NCBI RefSeq assembly: GCF_001612665.1
Contig: NZ_BDAX01000009.1
Span: 62,001 to 126,000 of the forward strand
DNA: 64,000 nt
Origin: Nocardia alba NBRC 108234
GTDB lineage: Bacteria; Actinomycetota; Actinomycetes; Mycobacteriales; Mycobacteriaceae
Reading direction: 5' to 3'
Shown here: one piece after another, positions 50,049 through 58,441 of the stretch
How the letters are laid out: every line of letters begins with the position of its first letter
Numbering within the stretch: the stretch's first letter is position 1
The notes under the pieces: generated by a model
Told to the model about the DNA's origin: nothing
What the model saw: the letters and a program-made list of their open reading frames with translations, nothing else
The model's database searches: none
Position numbers and translations under genes: made by a program

Positions 50049-51473
50049 TCAGGCCAGATCGGCAGGCGAGGACAGGGTTCCACGGACCGCCGTCGCGGCC
50101 GCGACCAGCGGCGAGACCAGGTGCGTGCGACCGCCCTTGCCCTGCCTACCCTCGAAATTGCGGTTCGAGGTCGACGCACAGCGCTGGCCGGGTTCTAGCT
50201 GATCGGGATTCATCCCGAGGCACATCGAGCAGCCCGCCTGACGCCATTCCGCGCCCGCGGCGGTGAAAATCTCGCCGAGTCCTTCTTTTTCCGCCTGCGC
50301 GCGCACCCGCATCGAGCCAGGTACAACCAGCATTCGCACGCCCTCGGCGACCCGGCGTCCCTTCAAAACGTCGGCCACCTCGCGCAAATCCTCGATCCGG
50401 CCGTTGGTGCAGGAACCGACGAATACGGTATCGACGCTCACCTCGCGCAGCGGCATTCCCGGCGTCAGGTCCATGTAGCGCAAGGCCTTCTCGGCGGAGT
50501 CGCGCTCGTTCTCGTCGGTGATCTGGGCCGGGTCGGGCACATTCGCGCCCAGCGGCAACCCCTGGCCGGGATTGGTGCCCCAGGTGACGAACGGGGTGAG
50601 CGCGTTCGCGTCGATGTGGACCTCGGCGTCGAACCGTGCGCCCTCGTCGGTGACCAGCTCGTCCCAGGAGGCCACTGCGGCATCCCAGTCGGCTCCCTGC
50701 GGCGCGTGCGGACGCCCCTTCAGGAATTCGTAGGTCACCGCGTCGGGGGCGATCATGCCGGCGCGTGCGCCCGCTTCGATGGACATGTTGCAGATCGTCA
50801 TCCGCGCTTCCATCGACAGCTTGCGGATCGCCTCGCCGCGGTACTCCAGCACATAGCCCTGGCCGCCGCCGGTTCCGATCTCGGCGATCACGGCCAGGAT
50901 CAGGTCCTTGCTCGTGACGCCGGGCGCCAATTCACCGTCGACGGTGATGGCCATCGTCTTGAACGGGCGCAGCGACAGCGTCTGGGTGGCGAGCACGTGC
51001 TCGACCTCGCTGGTGCCGATGCCCATCGCCAACGCGCCGAACGCGCCGTGGGTGGAGGTGTGGCTGTCACCGCAGACGACGGTCATGCCGGGCTGGGTGA
51101 GACCCAGCTGCGGACCGACCACGTGCACGATGCCCTGCTCCGCGTCGCCCATCGAATGCAGGCGCACGCCGAATTCGGCGCAGTTGCGGCGCAGCGTCTC
51201 CACCTGGGTACGCGAGATCGGGTCGGCGATCGGCTTGTCGATATCGGTGGTGGGGACGTTGTGGTCCTCGGTGGCGATGGTGAGATCGGTCCTGCGCACC
51301 GGACGGCCCGCCGCGCGTAGCCCGTCGAAGGCCTGCGGACTGGTCACTTCGTGCACGAGGTGCAGATCGATGTAGATCAGGTCGGGTTCACGGGAGGAAC
51401 CATCACCTTCGCCAGTGACGACGACGTGCTGTTCCCACACCTTCTCGGCCAGTGTGCGAGCGCGCTCGGCCAT
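50049..51473 (-). CDS. leuC: 3-isopropylmalate dehydratase large subunit (474 aa)
   Basis: Aconitase-family enzyme isomerising 2- and 3-isopropylmalate. The iron-sulfur cluster cysteines are in [14 protein letters not shown] and the [10 protein letters not shown] pair, and [19 protein letters not shown] is the N-terminal landmark. The start is ATG 51471-51473 with AAAGGTGA upstream. It is divergent from the IclR regulator gene, with a 62-base shared control region. Confidence 0.97.
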   Translation of the reverse strand: MAERARTLAEKVWEQHVVVTGEGDGSSREPDLIYIDLHLVHEVTSPQAFDGLRAAGRPVRRTDLTIATEDHNVPTTDIDKPIADPISRTQVETLRRNCAEFGVRLHSMGDAEQGIVHVVGPQLGLTQPGMTVVCGDSHTSTHGAFGALAMGIGTSEVEHVLATQTLSLRPFKTMAITVDGELAPGVTSKDLILAVIAEIGTGGGQGYVLEYRGEAIRKLSMEARMTICNMSIEAGARAGMIAPDAVTYEFLKGRPHAPQGADWDAAVASWDELVTDEGARFDAEVHIDANALTPFVTWGTNPGQGLPLGANVPDPAQITDENERDSAEKALRYMDLTPGMPLREVSVDTVFVGSCTNGRIEDLREVADVLKGRRVAEGVRMLVVPGSMRVRAQAEKEGLGEIFTAAGAEWRQAGCSMCLGMNPDQLEPGQRCASTSNRNFEGRQGKGGRTHLVSPLVAAATAVRGTLSSPADLA

Positions 51474-51499
51474 TGCTTGGTCACCTTTCGACGGACAAC

Positions 51500-51535
51500 T
51501 TGGTATCTCAGCATTTGAGACGCTAGTATCGTTCT
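51500..51535 (+). promoter_or_regulatory. candidate leaderless promoter of the IclR regulator gene
   Basis: -35 TTGGTA (51500-51505), spacer of 18, -10 TAGTAT (51524-51529). Transcription would begin about seven bases after the -10, at the ATG at 51536 itself. No Shine-Dalgarno sequence is seen before that ATG, which agrees with a leaderless transcript. Confidence 0.5.
51506..51520 (+). promoter_or_regulatory. palindromic operator TCTCA-N5-TGAGA in the IclR promoter
   Basis: TCTCA at 51506-51510, spacer GCATT, TGAGA at 51516-51520. It sits between a TTGGTA (-35 candidate, 51500-51505) and a TAGTAT (-10 candidate, 51524-51529), with an 18-base spacer. The same palindrome occurs upstream of the MFS gene (55165-55179), which suggests one regulator for both. 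Confidence 0.6.
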
Positions 51536-52237
51536 ATGAGACAGCATAGCGGTATCGGTGTTCTCGACAAAGCCGTGGCGGTGCTCTACGCCGTCGCCGA
51601 CGAGCCCTGCGGTCTCAACGACCTGTGCACCCGCACCGGCCTGCCACGCGCCACCGCGCATCGGCTGGCGGTCGGGCTGGAGACGCACCGGCTGCTGGCT
51701 CGCGACGGCAACGGACTGTGGCGGCCGGGGCCCGCGCTCACCGAACTGTCGGCAGGGGCGGCCGACCCACTGGTGGAGGCCGCCGGTGCCATTCTGCCGC
51801 GCCTGCGCGAGATCACCGGCGAAAGCGTTCAACTGTACTGCCGCGACGGTCACGCCCGCGTCTGTGTCGCCGCGCTGGAGCCGCCCGTCGGCCTGCGTGA
51901 CACGGTGCCGGTCGGTTCGCGACTACCGCTCACCGCGGGTTCGGCGGCGAAGGTGTTGCTGGCGTGGGCCGACCCCGAGTTGCAGCGCACGGTCCTCGCC
52001 GACGCGGTGTTCGGCGACCGGGCACTGGCCGAGGTGCGCAAGCGCGGCTGGGCGCAGAGCGCCGCCGAGCGCGCGCAGGGGGTGGCGAGTGTGTCGGCGC
52101 CGGTACGCGATGCGGGTGGGACGATCGTGGCCGCCGTGTCGGTGTCGGGGCCGATCGATCGAATGGGTCGTCGACCGGGCGCGCGCTGGGCCGCCGATCT
52201 GGTCGCGGCCGCCGAGGCGCTGCACAAGCGATTGTAG
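51536..52237 (+). CDS. IclR-family regulator divergent to leuCD (233 aa)
   Basis: The N-terminal winged helix (GVLDKAVAVLYAVADEPCGLNDLCTRTGLPRATAHRLAVGLE) is followed by an IclR ligand-binding domain (LREITGESVQLYCRDGHARVCVAALEPP, PVGSRLPLTAGSAAKVLLAW, VASVSAPVRDAGGTIVAAVSVSGP). The equivalent M. tuberculosis gene is Rv2989, and the corynebacterial relative LtbR represses leucine genes. It probably regulates leuCD and itself. It seems to start at ATG 51536 without a leader. Confidence 0.92.
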   Translation: MRQHSGIGVLDKAVAVLYAVADEPCGLNDLCTRTGLPRATAHRLAVGLETHRLLARDGNGLWRPGPALTELSAGAADPLVEAAGAILPRLREITGESVQLYCRDGHARVCVAALEPPVGLRDTVPVGSRLPLTAGSAAKVLLAWADPELQRTVLADAVFGDRALAEVRKRGWAQSAAERAQGVASVSAPVRDAGGTIVAAVSVSGPIDRMGRRPGARWAADLVAAAEALHKRL

Positions 52238-52243
52238 AAACGA

Positions 52244-52279
52244 AGAAGGCCCCCGGTCGGATTCGACCGGGGGCCTTAC
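52244..52279. terminator. terminator between the IclR gene and the tRNA pair
   Basis: A 14-base stem, AAGGCCCCCGGTCG (52246-52259) with CGACCGGGGGCCTT (52264-52277), and a GATT loop. On the minus strand the stem is followed by TTCTTCGTTT, so it would end the tRNA transcript. It also lies nine bases past the IclR stop on the plus strand. Confidence 0.85.
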
Positions 52280-52288
52280 TTCGCTTTG

Positions 52289-52361
52289 TAGCCCCGACGG
52301 GATTCGAACCCGCGCTACCGCCTTGAGAGGGCGGCGTCCTAGGCCGCTAGACGACGGGGCC
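52289..52361 (-). tRNA. tRNA-Glu (CTC)
   Basis: On the minus strand the 73-base molecule starts GGCCCCGTCGTCTAGC and ends CGGGGCTA. The anticodon loop CTCTCAA gives anticodon CTC. The T-loop GGTTCGAATCC, D-arm and seven-pair acceptor stem are all present. CCA is not encoded. tRNA-Gln lies 30 bases upstream on the same strand. Confidence 0.95.
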
Positions 52362-52391
52362 AGGACGATCTCACTAGAGTGTGAAACCTTG

Positions 52392-52463
52392 CTGGGGTAC
52401 CAGGACTCGAACCTAGAATGGCTGTACCAGAAACAGCTGTGTTGCCAATTACACCATACCCCA
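52392..52463 (-). tRNA. tRNA-Gln (CTG)
   Basis: On the minus strand a 72-base molecule with acceptor TGGGGTA paired to TACCCCA. The anticodon stem GCTGT/ACAGC encloses the loop TTCTGGT, anticodon CTG. The T-arm GGTTCGAGTCC is intact and the discriminator is G. CCA is not fully encoded. It is downstream of gltX and precedes tRNA-Glu, so the pair is likely cotranscribed. Confidence 0.95.
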
Positions 52464-52653
52464 AAGACCGAAACGCCCGACCTTGCAATCTCCACCGAGT
52501 GGTTGTCGGTGTTGCGAGGCCGTGTTCCGCGGCGATGAGAAGATTACCAAACACTAGGGGGTAAACTACAAATCGCCTGGTCAGAAGCCACTTTTCGACG
52601 GTTTTAGACCCGTCTGGCGGGGATGCCGCCAAGAGCCGCACCCGCGCCGACAG

Positions 52654-54129
52654 CTACTGCGCGGCGGGCGCCCAACCACGGGCGGCACGCAGGCGATCGA
52701 GTGAGGCCGCGCGGCCGAGCAATTCCATCGACTCGTACAGCGGCGGGCTGATGTGCGAGCCCGTCACCGCGACCCGCACCGGCGCGAATGCCTTCCGCGG
52801 CTTGAGCCCCAGATCGTCGATCAGCGCCTTTTTCAGCGCTTCCTCCAGTGCCGGGGTGGTCCACTCACTCAGCGGCTCCACAGCGGCGATCGCGGCGTCG
52901 AGCACGGGATCGGCCTCCGCACCGAGGTTCTTGGCGCCCGCCGCCTGGTCGATCGCGAACTCCGCGGGCGCGATGAACAGGAATTTCAGCAGGTCCCACG
53001 CGTCACCGAGCACCACGATGCGGGTCTGCACGAGTTCGGCGGCGACCAGGAACGTCTTCTCGTCGACTTCGGCCCCGATGTGCCCCTTCGCGGTGAGGAA
53101 CTCACGCAGGCGGTGACCGAAATCGCCGGGCTCGAGAAGACGAATCTGCTCGGCATTGATGGCGTCGGCCTTCTTCTGATCGAAGCGCGCCGGATTCGAA
53201 TTCACCGAGGATATTTCGAATGCCGAGACCATTTCCGGCATGGAGAACACATCACGGTCCTCGCCGATGCTCCAGCCGAGCAGGGCGAGGTAATTCAGCA
53301 AGCCCTCGGGGATGAATCCGCGGTCCCGGTGCAGAAACAGATTCGATTCCGGGTCGCGTTTGGACAGTTTCTTGTTGCCCTGGCCCATCACGAAGGGCAG
53401 ATGACCGAACTCGGGCGTGAACTCGGCAACCCCGATACGCTGCATCGCGGCATACAGCGCGAGCTGACGTGGTGTCGAGGAGAGCAGATCCTCGCCCCGC
53501 AACACATGGGTGATCCGCATCAGCGCGTCGTCGACCGGATTCACCAATGTGTAGAGCGGGTCGCCATTGCCGCGGGTAAGGGCGAAATCCGGAACGGTAC
53601 CGGCTTTGAAGGTGGTTTCCCCGCGAACGAGATCATTCCAGCCGAGGTCTTCGTCGGGCATCCGCAAACGGACAACGGCGGGACGGCCCTCGGCTTTGTA
53701 CGCCGCGATCCGCTCGGCGCTGAGATCACGATCGAAATTGTCGTAGCCGAGTTTCGGATCGCGGCCGGCGGCACGGTGCCTGGCCTCGACTTCCTCCGGC
53801 GTCGAGAACGCCTCATACGCCTCGCCCGCCTCGAGCAACCGGCGAACCACGTCCAGATGCTGATCGCGGCGCAGCGACTGCCGGTAGGGCTCGTAGGGTC
53901 CGCCGACCTCGGGGCCCTCGTCCCAGAGCAGCCCCAGCCAGCGCAGCGCGTCGAGCAGCGCGCGGTAGGAGTCCTCGGAATCGCGCGCGGCGTCGGTGTC
54001 CTCGATGCGGAACACGAAGGTGCCGCCGTGGTGGCGCGCGAACGCCCAGTTGAACAGCGCCGTGCGTACCAGACCCACGTGCGGCGTACCGGTCGGCGAC
54101 GGGCAGAAACGGACCCGTACTTCAGTCAT
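52654..54129 (-). CDS. gltX: glutamyl-tRNA synthetase (491 aa)
   Basis: Class I synthetase. The N-terminal [23 protein letters not shown] has the HIGH motif as HVGL, and the KMSKS equivalent is [10 protein letters not shown]. The central [28 protein letters not shown] is typical of GluRS. Starts at ATG 54127-54129 or 54136-54138; the former has GAG close upstream. It is followed on the same strand by tRNA-Gln and tRNA-Glu. In actinobacteria GluRS normally charges both, with GatCAB amidation of Gln-tRNA. Confidence 0.95.
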   Translation of the reverse strand: MTEVRVRFCPSPTGTPHVGLVRTALFNWAFARHHGGTFVFRIEDTDAARDSEDSYRALLDALRWLGLLWDEGPEVGGPYEPYRQSLRRDQHLDVVRRLLEAGEAYEAFSTPEEVEARHRAAGRDPKLGYDNFDRDLSAERIAAYKAEGRPAVVRLRMPDEDLGWNDLVRGETTFKAGTVPDFALTRGNGDPLYTLVNPVDDALMRITHVLRGEDLLSSTPRQLALYAAMQRIGVAEFTPEFGHLPFVMGQGNKKLSKRDPESNLFLHRDRGFIPEGLLNYLALLGWSIGEDRDVFSMPEMVSAFEISSVNSNPARFDQKKADAINAEQIRLLEPGDFGHRLREFLTAKGHIGAEVDEKTFLVAAELVQTRIVVLGDAWDLLKFLFIAPAEFAIDQAAGAKNLGAEADPVLDAAIAAVEPLSEWTTPALEEALKKALIDDLGLKPRKAFAPVRVAVTGSHISPPLYESMELLGRAASLDRLRAARGWAPAAQ

Positions 54130-54151
54130 GGCTCTCATCTTTCGCTTTGTC

Positions 54152-54925
54152 TCAGCGCTTGGTGGCGACAGGATTGGTGAGGGTGCCGATGCCCTCGACG
54201 GTGACCGACACGTTCTGCCCGGCGTGCAGCGGACCGACACCTTCCGGTGTGCCGGTGAGGATCACGTCACCGGGCAGCAGCGTCATCACCGAGCTGATCC
54301 ATTCGATGATCTTCGGAATATCGTGCAGGAGCAGCGACGTGCGGCTGCGCTGGCGGACCTCGCCGTCGACCTCGGTGGTGATCTCCAGATCGCTTGGGTC
54401 CAGCGCGGTTTCGATCCACGGGCCGAGCGGGCAGAACGTGTCGTAGCCCTTGGCCCTGGTCCACTGACCGTCGTGGCGCTGCTGGTCACGGGCGGTGACG
54501 TCGTTGGCGATGGTGTAGCCCAGGATCACCTCGGCCGCCTTGGCCGCGACCACGTCCTTGCACGGGCGGCCGATCACCACGGCGAGTTCGCCCTCGTAGT
54601 CCACCTGAGAAGAGCTGGGCGGCAGGATGATCGATGCGTTCGGGCCGATGATCGAGGTATTGGGCTTGATGAAGATCACCGGGTCCACCGGCGCCTGCCC
54701 GCCCATCTCGGCGGCGTGGGCGGCGTAGTTCTTCCCGATGCAGATCACTTTGCTCGCCAGGATCGGCGCCAGCAGGCGGATATCGGCCAGCGGCCAGCTC
54801 CGTCCGGTGAACGTCGGCGAGCCGAACGGGTGTTCGGCGATCTCCTTGGCGACGGCATCGCTTCCGTCGCCCTCGATGCTGACGAACGCGACACCATCGG
54901 GACTGGCAACTCGACCTAAGCGCAT
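54152..54925 (-). CDS. fumarylacetoacetate hydrolase family protein (257 aa)
   Basis: FAH fold: [66 protein letters not shown], and [29 protein letters not shown]. The metal-binding glutamates are present. This group cleaves C-C bonds in aromatic-degradation or acylpyruvate substrates; the substrate here is not known. It is 22 bases upstream of gltX, and M. tuberculosis Rv2993c has the same position next to gltX. Confidence 0.93.
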   Translation of the reverse strand: MRLGRVASPDGVAFVSIEGDGSDAVAKEIAEHPFGSPTFTGRSWPLADIRLLAPILASKVICIGKNYAAHAAEMGGQAPVDPVIFIKPNTSIIGPNASIILPPSSSQVDYEGELAVVIGRPCKDVVAAKAAEVILGYTIANDVTARDQQRHDGQWTRAKGYDTFCPLGPWIETALDPSDLEITTEVDGEVRQRSRTSLLLHDIPKIIEWISSVMTLLPGDVILTGTPEGVGPLHAGQNVSVTVEGIGTLTNPVATKR

Positions 54926-55163
54926 GCCCGGGAGTCTATCGAGGCGGGGCTACCTGCCCGAACGCACCCGCGATACGACATCGGTCGCTCGATAGCAAGT
55001 CGAAAGAAGTGCGGGCAATGTCACACCGATGTGATTCGAAGCCACTGCCCGCGTGCGGGATTCACGAGTGCGCCGATGTGACCCGTCAGACACCTCACCG
55101 AGGGGCAACTTCCACGGGTCACAGGTGTAGCGTGAGCATGGATGTTCAATCAATGAGACATCA

Positions 55164-55180
55164 ATCTCATATATTGAGAT
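55164..55180 (+). promoter_or_regulatory. palindrome ATCTCA-N5-TGAGAT in the MFS gene promoter
   Basis: ATCTCA at 55164-55169, spacer TATAT, TGAGAT at 55175-55180. It overlaps a TATATT (55170-55175) that could be the -10, with TTCAAT (55145-55150) as a possible -35. An extra half-site, ATGAGA (55153-55158), precedes it. The core TCTCA-N5-TGAGA is identical to the element before the IclR gene. Confidence 0.55.
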
Positions 55181-55210
55181 GCAATCGTGCAATCCGGCGA
55201 GGTGAGAACT

Positions 55211-56398
55211 GTGACAGACGTGCGGCCGATGGACCCGGTGACGCAAATCGGTGACGGCAGGCGCTGGTTGATGCTCGCCCTCGGCGTCTTCGCGCAGACC
55301 TCGAGTTCGATCTTCATCCACGGCACCCCTTTCCTACTGCCCGCGCTCACCGCGCGCGGTGACTCACTCGCATCCGCCGGGGCGCTGGTGGCCCTACCGA
55401 CCGTGGGTCTGGTCTGCACCCTGATCGCCTGGGGTTACGTGGTCGACCGGATCGGCGAACGCATCGTGCTGGTGGCGGGCACCCTGTTGATGTTCGTGGC
55501 CGGGGTCGCCGCGGCCGTGGTGGACAACCCTGTCGCCTTCGGTGCGCTGCTGTTCGTGGGCGGTATCGGCGCCGCCAGCTCCAACGGCGCCAGCGGCCGG
55601 GTGATCGTCGGCTGGTTCCCACCGGACCGTCGCGGCCTCGCCATGGGTATCCGCCAGACCGCGCAGCCGCTCGGCGTCGGCATCGGCGCGCTCACCATCC
55701 CGTGGGTGGCCGCGCACCACGGCATCCCGGCCGCCCTGCTGGTGCCCGCGCTGATGGCCGGCGTCGCCGCGATCGGCTGCCTGGTCGGCATCGTCGACCC
55801 ACCACGACCGGCCGCGAAGGCCGCCGACCGCGCCAACCCCTATCGCGGCGACTCCACCCTGTGGCGCATCCACGGCGTCTCGATCCTGCTGGTCGTCCCC
55901 CAGGCCACCCTGTGGACCTTCGGTCTGCTGTGGCTGCACGTCGACCTGGGTTGGTCACTGGCCGCCGCGGGCGCGCTGATGACCGCCACCCAGTTCCTGG
56001 GCGCGGCAGGAAGAATCGGCGCGGGAGCCTGGTCGGACCGAGTCGGCTCCCGCCTCGGTCCGCTGCGCCAGGTAGCCATCGCCGCCGCCCTCGCCATGGC
56101 CGCCCTCACCGTCACCGCCTGGACCGACTGGTGGTGGGCCGCCGTACCGTTGATGGTCGCGGCGTCGGTGATCTCGGTATCCGACAACGGTTTGGCCTTC
56201 ACCGCCGTGGCCGAGATCGCCGGACCCTTCTGGAGCGGTCGCGGACTGGGCATCCAGAACACCGGGCAGAACCTCGCGATAGCCGCCGTCCCACCACTTT
56301 TCGGCGCTGCCATCACGGCGACAAGTTTTCCTGTGGTGTACGCCCTGGCGGCGATCGCCGCCTTGGCAGCGGTGCCATTGGTGCCAAGAGGATCCTGA
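55211..56398 (+). CDS. major facilitator superfamily transporter (395 aa)
   Basis: Twelve hydrophobic segments in two halves, with MFS loop signatures such as GYVVDRIGERIVLVAG between helices 2 and 3 and SDRVGSRLGPLRQVA in the second half. The Rv2994 position next to the FAH-family gene supports an orthologue. The substrate is not known. The start GTG 55211-55213 has a GAGGTGAG ribosome site; an upstream GTG (55187) is less likely. The promoter palindrome suggests control by the IclR regulator. Confidence 0.9.
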   Translation: MTDVRPMDPVTQIGDGRRWLMLALGVFAQTSSSIFIHGTPFLLPALTARGDSLASAGALVALPTVGLVCTLIAWGYVVDRIGERIVLVAGTLLMFVAGVAAAVVDNPVAFGALLFVGGIGAASSNGASGRVIVGWFPPDRRGLAMGIRQTAQPLGVGIGALTIPWVAAHHGIPAALLVPALMAGVAAIGCLVGIVDPPRPAAKAADRANPYRGDSTLWRIHGVSILLVVPQATLWTFGLLWLHVDLGWSLAAAGALMTATQFLGAAGRIGAGAWSDRVGSRLGPLRQVAIAAALAMAALTVTAWTDWWWAAVPLMVAASVISVSDNGLAFTAVAEIAGPFWSGRGLGIQNTGQNLAIAAVPPLFGAAITATSFPVVYALAAIAALAAVPLVPRGS

Positions 56399-56521
56399 AA
56401 GTAACTGCACGACAGCGTGTTACGGCACCGCCTGCCCTGCCCACGAATTTCGTTCCGACGCAGCCGAGTAGCCATATCACGCACTCGCAGAACACCATTC
56501 GATCAGGGCCCACCAACGATG

Positions 56522-56556
56522 AAGGCTCGCTCCGGCATTCAGCCGGAGCGAGCCTT
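56522..56556. terminator. terminator between the MFS gene and the Uma2 gene
   Basis: A 15-base perfect stem (AAGGCTCGCTCCGGC at 56522-56536, with its complement at 56542-56556) and an ATTCA loop between convergent genes. The stem is largely G+C and has no long T-run. Confidence 0.85.
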
Positions 56557-56568
56557 GGCCGCGAGCAG

Positions 56569-57177
56569 TCAGAACTCGATCAGCTGTTCGGGATCGAAGG
56601 ACAATCGAACATCACTGTCCCCCTGCAAAACCACGTCGAACACCGAACCGGACCCGACCGCCGGATCGGCACGATAGGTACCCGCGCCCGCATCGAGCAG
56701 CAGCCGACTGACTCGAATACCGGGCCGATGCTCCACGATCCAATATTCGGGAATTCCGAGCGCCGCGTACTCGCCGACCTTTCGCACCCGATCGGTACGT
56801 TCGCTTCCGCTGCCCGGCGACACCACCTCGACCACGAGCAGAACATCGAGTCCTGGAGAGATTTTCGGCACCTCGTCCACGATTACCGATCGCGCGACGT
56901 CACGAGGAACGACGAGAACGTCCGGCTTTCGTACACCTGTCGGCGTGCTGATCTCCCATTCACCACCGTCGAGAACCACGAGCGAGTCGTTGGGCAGCGC
57001 GCTGCGCACCAGGTGAGCGAGCCGGTGCGCGATCCAGTTGTGCCGAGCCCCCGCAGCGACCTCGACCAACCACCCGTCCTCGAGTTCGAACCCCTTGCCG
57101 TCCTCCGACAGGTCGTGCAGATCGAGCACGGTGTAGGGGCCGAAGCCGCTGTCACCGACAGCGCGGTCAACCGTCAT
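56569..57177 (-). CDS. Uma2-family endonuclease-fold protein (202 aa)
   Basis: DUF820/Uma2 restriction-endonuclease-like fold. Visible blocks are FELEDGWLVEVAAGARHNWIAHRLAHLV, RKPDVLVVPRDVA and LLVVEVVSPGSGSERTDRVRKVGEYAALGIPEYWIV, where the E-x-E and the following DR-KxxYA-GIPEYWIV form the expected active site. The cellular role is unknown in most bacteria. The start ATG 57175-57177 has GGGAGG upstream. It is convergent with the MFS gene and on the same strand as leuB downstream is not continuous. Confidence 0.88.
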   Translation of the reverse strand: MTVDRAVGDSGFGPYTVLDLHDLSEDGKGFELEDGWLVEVAAGARHNWIAHRLAHLVRSALPNDSLVVLDGGEWEISTPTGVRKPDVLVVPRDVARSVIVDEVPKISPGLDVLLVVEVVSPGSGSERTDRVRKVGEYAALGIPEYWIVEHRPGIRVSRLLLDAGAGTYRADPAVGSGSVFDVVLQGDSDVRLSFDPEQLIEF

Positions 57178-57258
57178 CTCGCCTCCCGGTCTGGGACCTT
57201 CCACCTGCCTGGACACGCCACGATGTGGTCAGTCTAGTCACCACCGTGGGGGATAGAC

Positions 57259-57306
57259 ACAGGGAAGGACCTGCACCATCGGACTCCGGTGCAGGTCCTT
57301 CCCTGT
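57259..57306 (-). terminator. leuB terminator
   Basis: A 19-base perfect stem (ACAGGGAAGGACCTGCACC at 57259-57277, with its complement at 57288-57306) and a ten-base loop, 11 bases after the leuB stop on the minus strand. Confidence 0.9.
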
Positions 57307-57316
57307 CGAGTGCGTC

Positions 57317-58324
57317 CTAGACGATGGCCGCGATGCGGTCGCCGATCTCCACGGTGGAGGCGGCGCCGGCGCGCGAGGCCAGGTCCTTGGCGACGGCGGA
57401 TTCGATGCGGACGGCGCCCTCGGTGTTGCCGAGGTGGTTGAGCAGCAGCGAGACCGAGAGGATAGCGGCGGTCGGATCGGCCTTGGACTGGCCCGCGATG
57501 TCGGGGGCACTGCCGTGGACCGGCTCGAACATCGACGGGTTCACCCCGGAGGCGTCGATGTTGCCCGAGGCGGCCAGGCCGATGCCACCGCTCACGGCGG
57601 CGGCGAGGTCGGTGATGATGTCGCCGAACAGGTTGTCGGTGACGATCACATCGAAGCGGCCCGGGTCGGTCACCATGTGGATGGTGGCGGCGTCGATGTG
57701 CTGGTACGCCGTGGTCACATCCGGGAATTCGACAGCGACCTCGTCGACGGTGCGCTGCCACAGCGAGCCTGCGAAGGCGAGCACATTGTTCTTGTGCACG
57801 AGGGTGAGGTGCTTGCGACGGGCCTGCGCGGTGGCGAAGGCGTAGCGCACCACGCGCTCGATGCCGAAGCGGGTGTTGTTGGAGACCTCGGTCGCCACCT
57901 CGTGCGGGGTGCCGACGCGAATCGCGCCGCCGGTGCCGGTGTACGGGCCCTCGGTGCCCTCACGCACGACGACGAAGTCGATATCCGGGTTGCCGGACAG
58001 GGGGCTGGTAACCCCCGCGTGCAGCTTCGACGGACGCAGGTTCACGTGATGATCCAGCGCGAAACGGGTCTTGAGCAGCAGCCCACGCTCGAGCACGCCG
58101 CTGGGCACCGACGGATCGCCGATCGCGCCGAGCAGAATCGCGTCGTGCAGCTTGAGCTCGGGCAGCACCGACTCCGGCAGGATCTCCCCCGTGCGGTGGT
58201 AGCGCGCGGCGCCCAGGTCGTACTCGGTCCTGTCCACACCGGGCACCACCACGTCGAGCACCTTGAGCGCCTGCGCGATGACCTCGGGACCGATGCCGTC
58301 ACCGGCGATTACTGCGAGTTTCAT
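57317..58324 (-). CDS. leuB: 3-isopropylmalate dehydrogenase (335 aa)
   Basis: Oxidises and decarboxylates 3-isopropylmalate in leucine synthesis. The N-terminal [23 protein letters not shown], the substrate loop [12 protein letters not shown], and [26 protein letters not shown] with [23 protein letters not shown] are diagnostic. Length is on the short side, as in mycobacterial LeuB. It follows serA on the same strand after 117 bases. Confidence 0.97.
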   Translation of the reverse strand: MKLAVIAGDGIGPEVIAQALKVLDVVVPGVDRTEYDLGAARYHRTGEILPESVLPELKLHDAILLGAIGDPSVPSGVLERGLLLKTRFALDHHVNLRPSKLHAGVTSPLSGNPDIDFVVVREGTEGPYTGTGGAIRVGTPHEVATEVSNNTRFGIERVVRYAFATAQARRKHLTLVHKNNVLAFAGSLWQRTVDEVAVEFPDVTTAYQHIDAATIHMVTDPGRFDVIVTDNLFGDIITDLAAAVSGGIGLAASGNIDASGVNPSMFEPVHGSAPDIAGQSKADPTAAILSVSLLLNHLGNTEGAVRIESAVAKDLASRAGAASTVEIGDRIAAIV

Positions 58325-58375
58325 GAACTAGCTCCGTTCGAAGTCGGGGCGGACCGTGCCGCGCCGGAATACAGG

Positions 58376-58407
58376 TGCGCGCCGCCACCGTGAGGTGACG
58401 GCGCGCA
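58376..58407 (-). terminator. hairpin between serA and leuB
   Basis: A 14-base stem (58376-58389 with 58394-58407, one G-T pair) and a GTGA loop in the 117-base gap. It could end the serA transcript or lower read-through into leuB. No T-run is present. Confidence 0.5.
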
Positions 58408-58441
58408 GCTGCCGATGTCCCGGCTGACCGGGACGAACAAC

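Noticed and set aside
54937..55000. CTATCGAG/CTCGATAG inverted repeat between the FAH and MFS genes
   Set aside because: The arms are short (8 bases) and about 50 bases apart, so a meaningful hairpin or operator is not supported.
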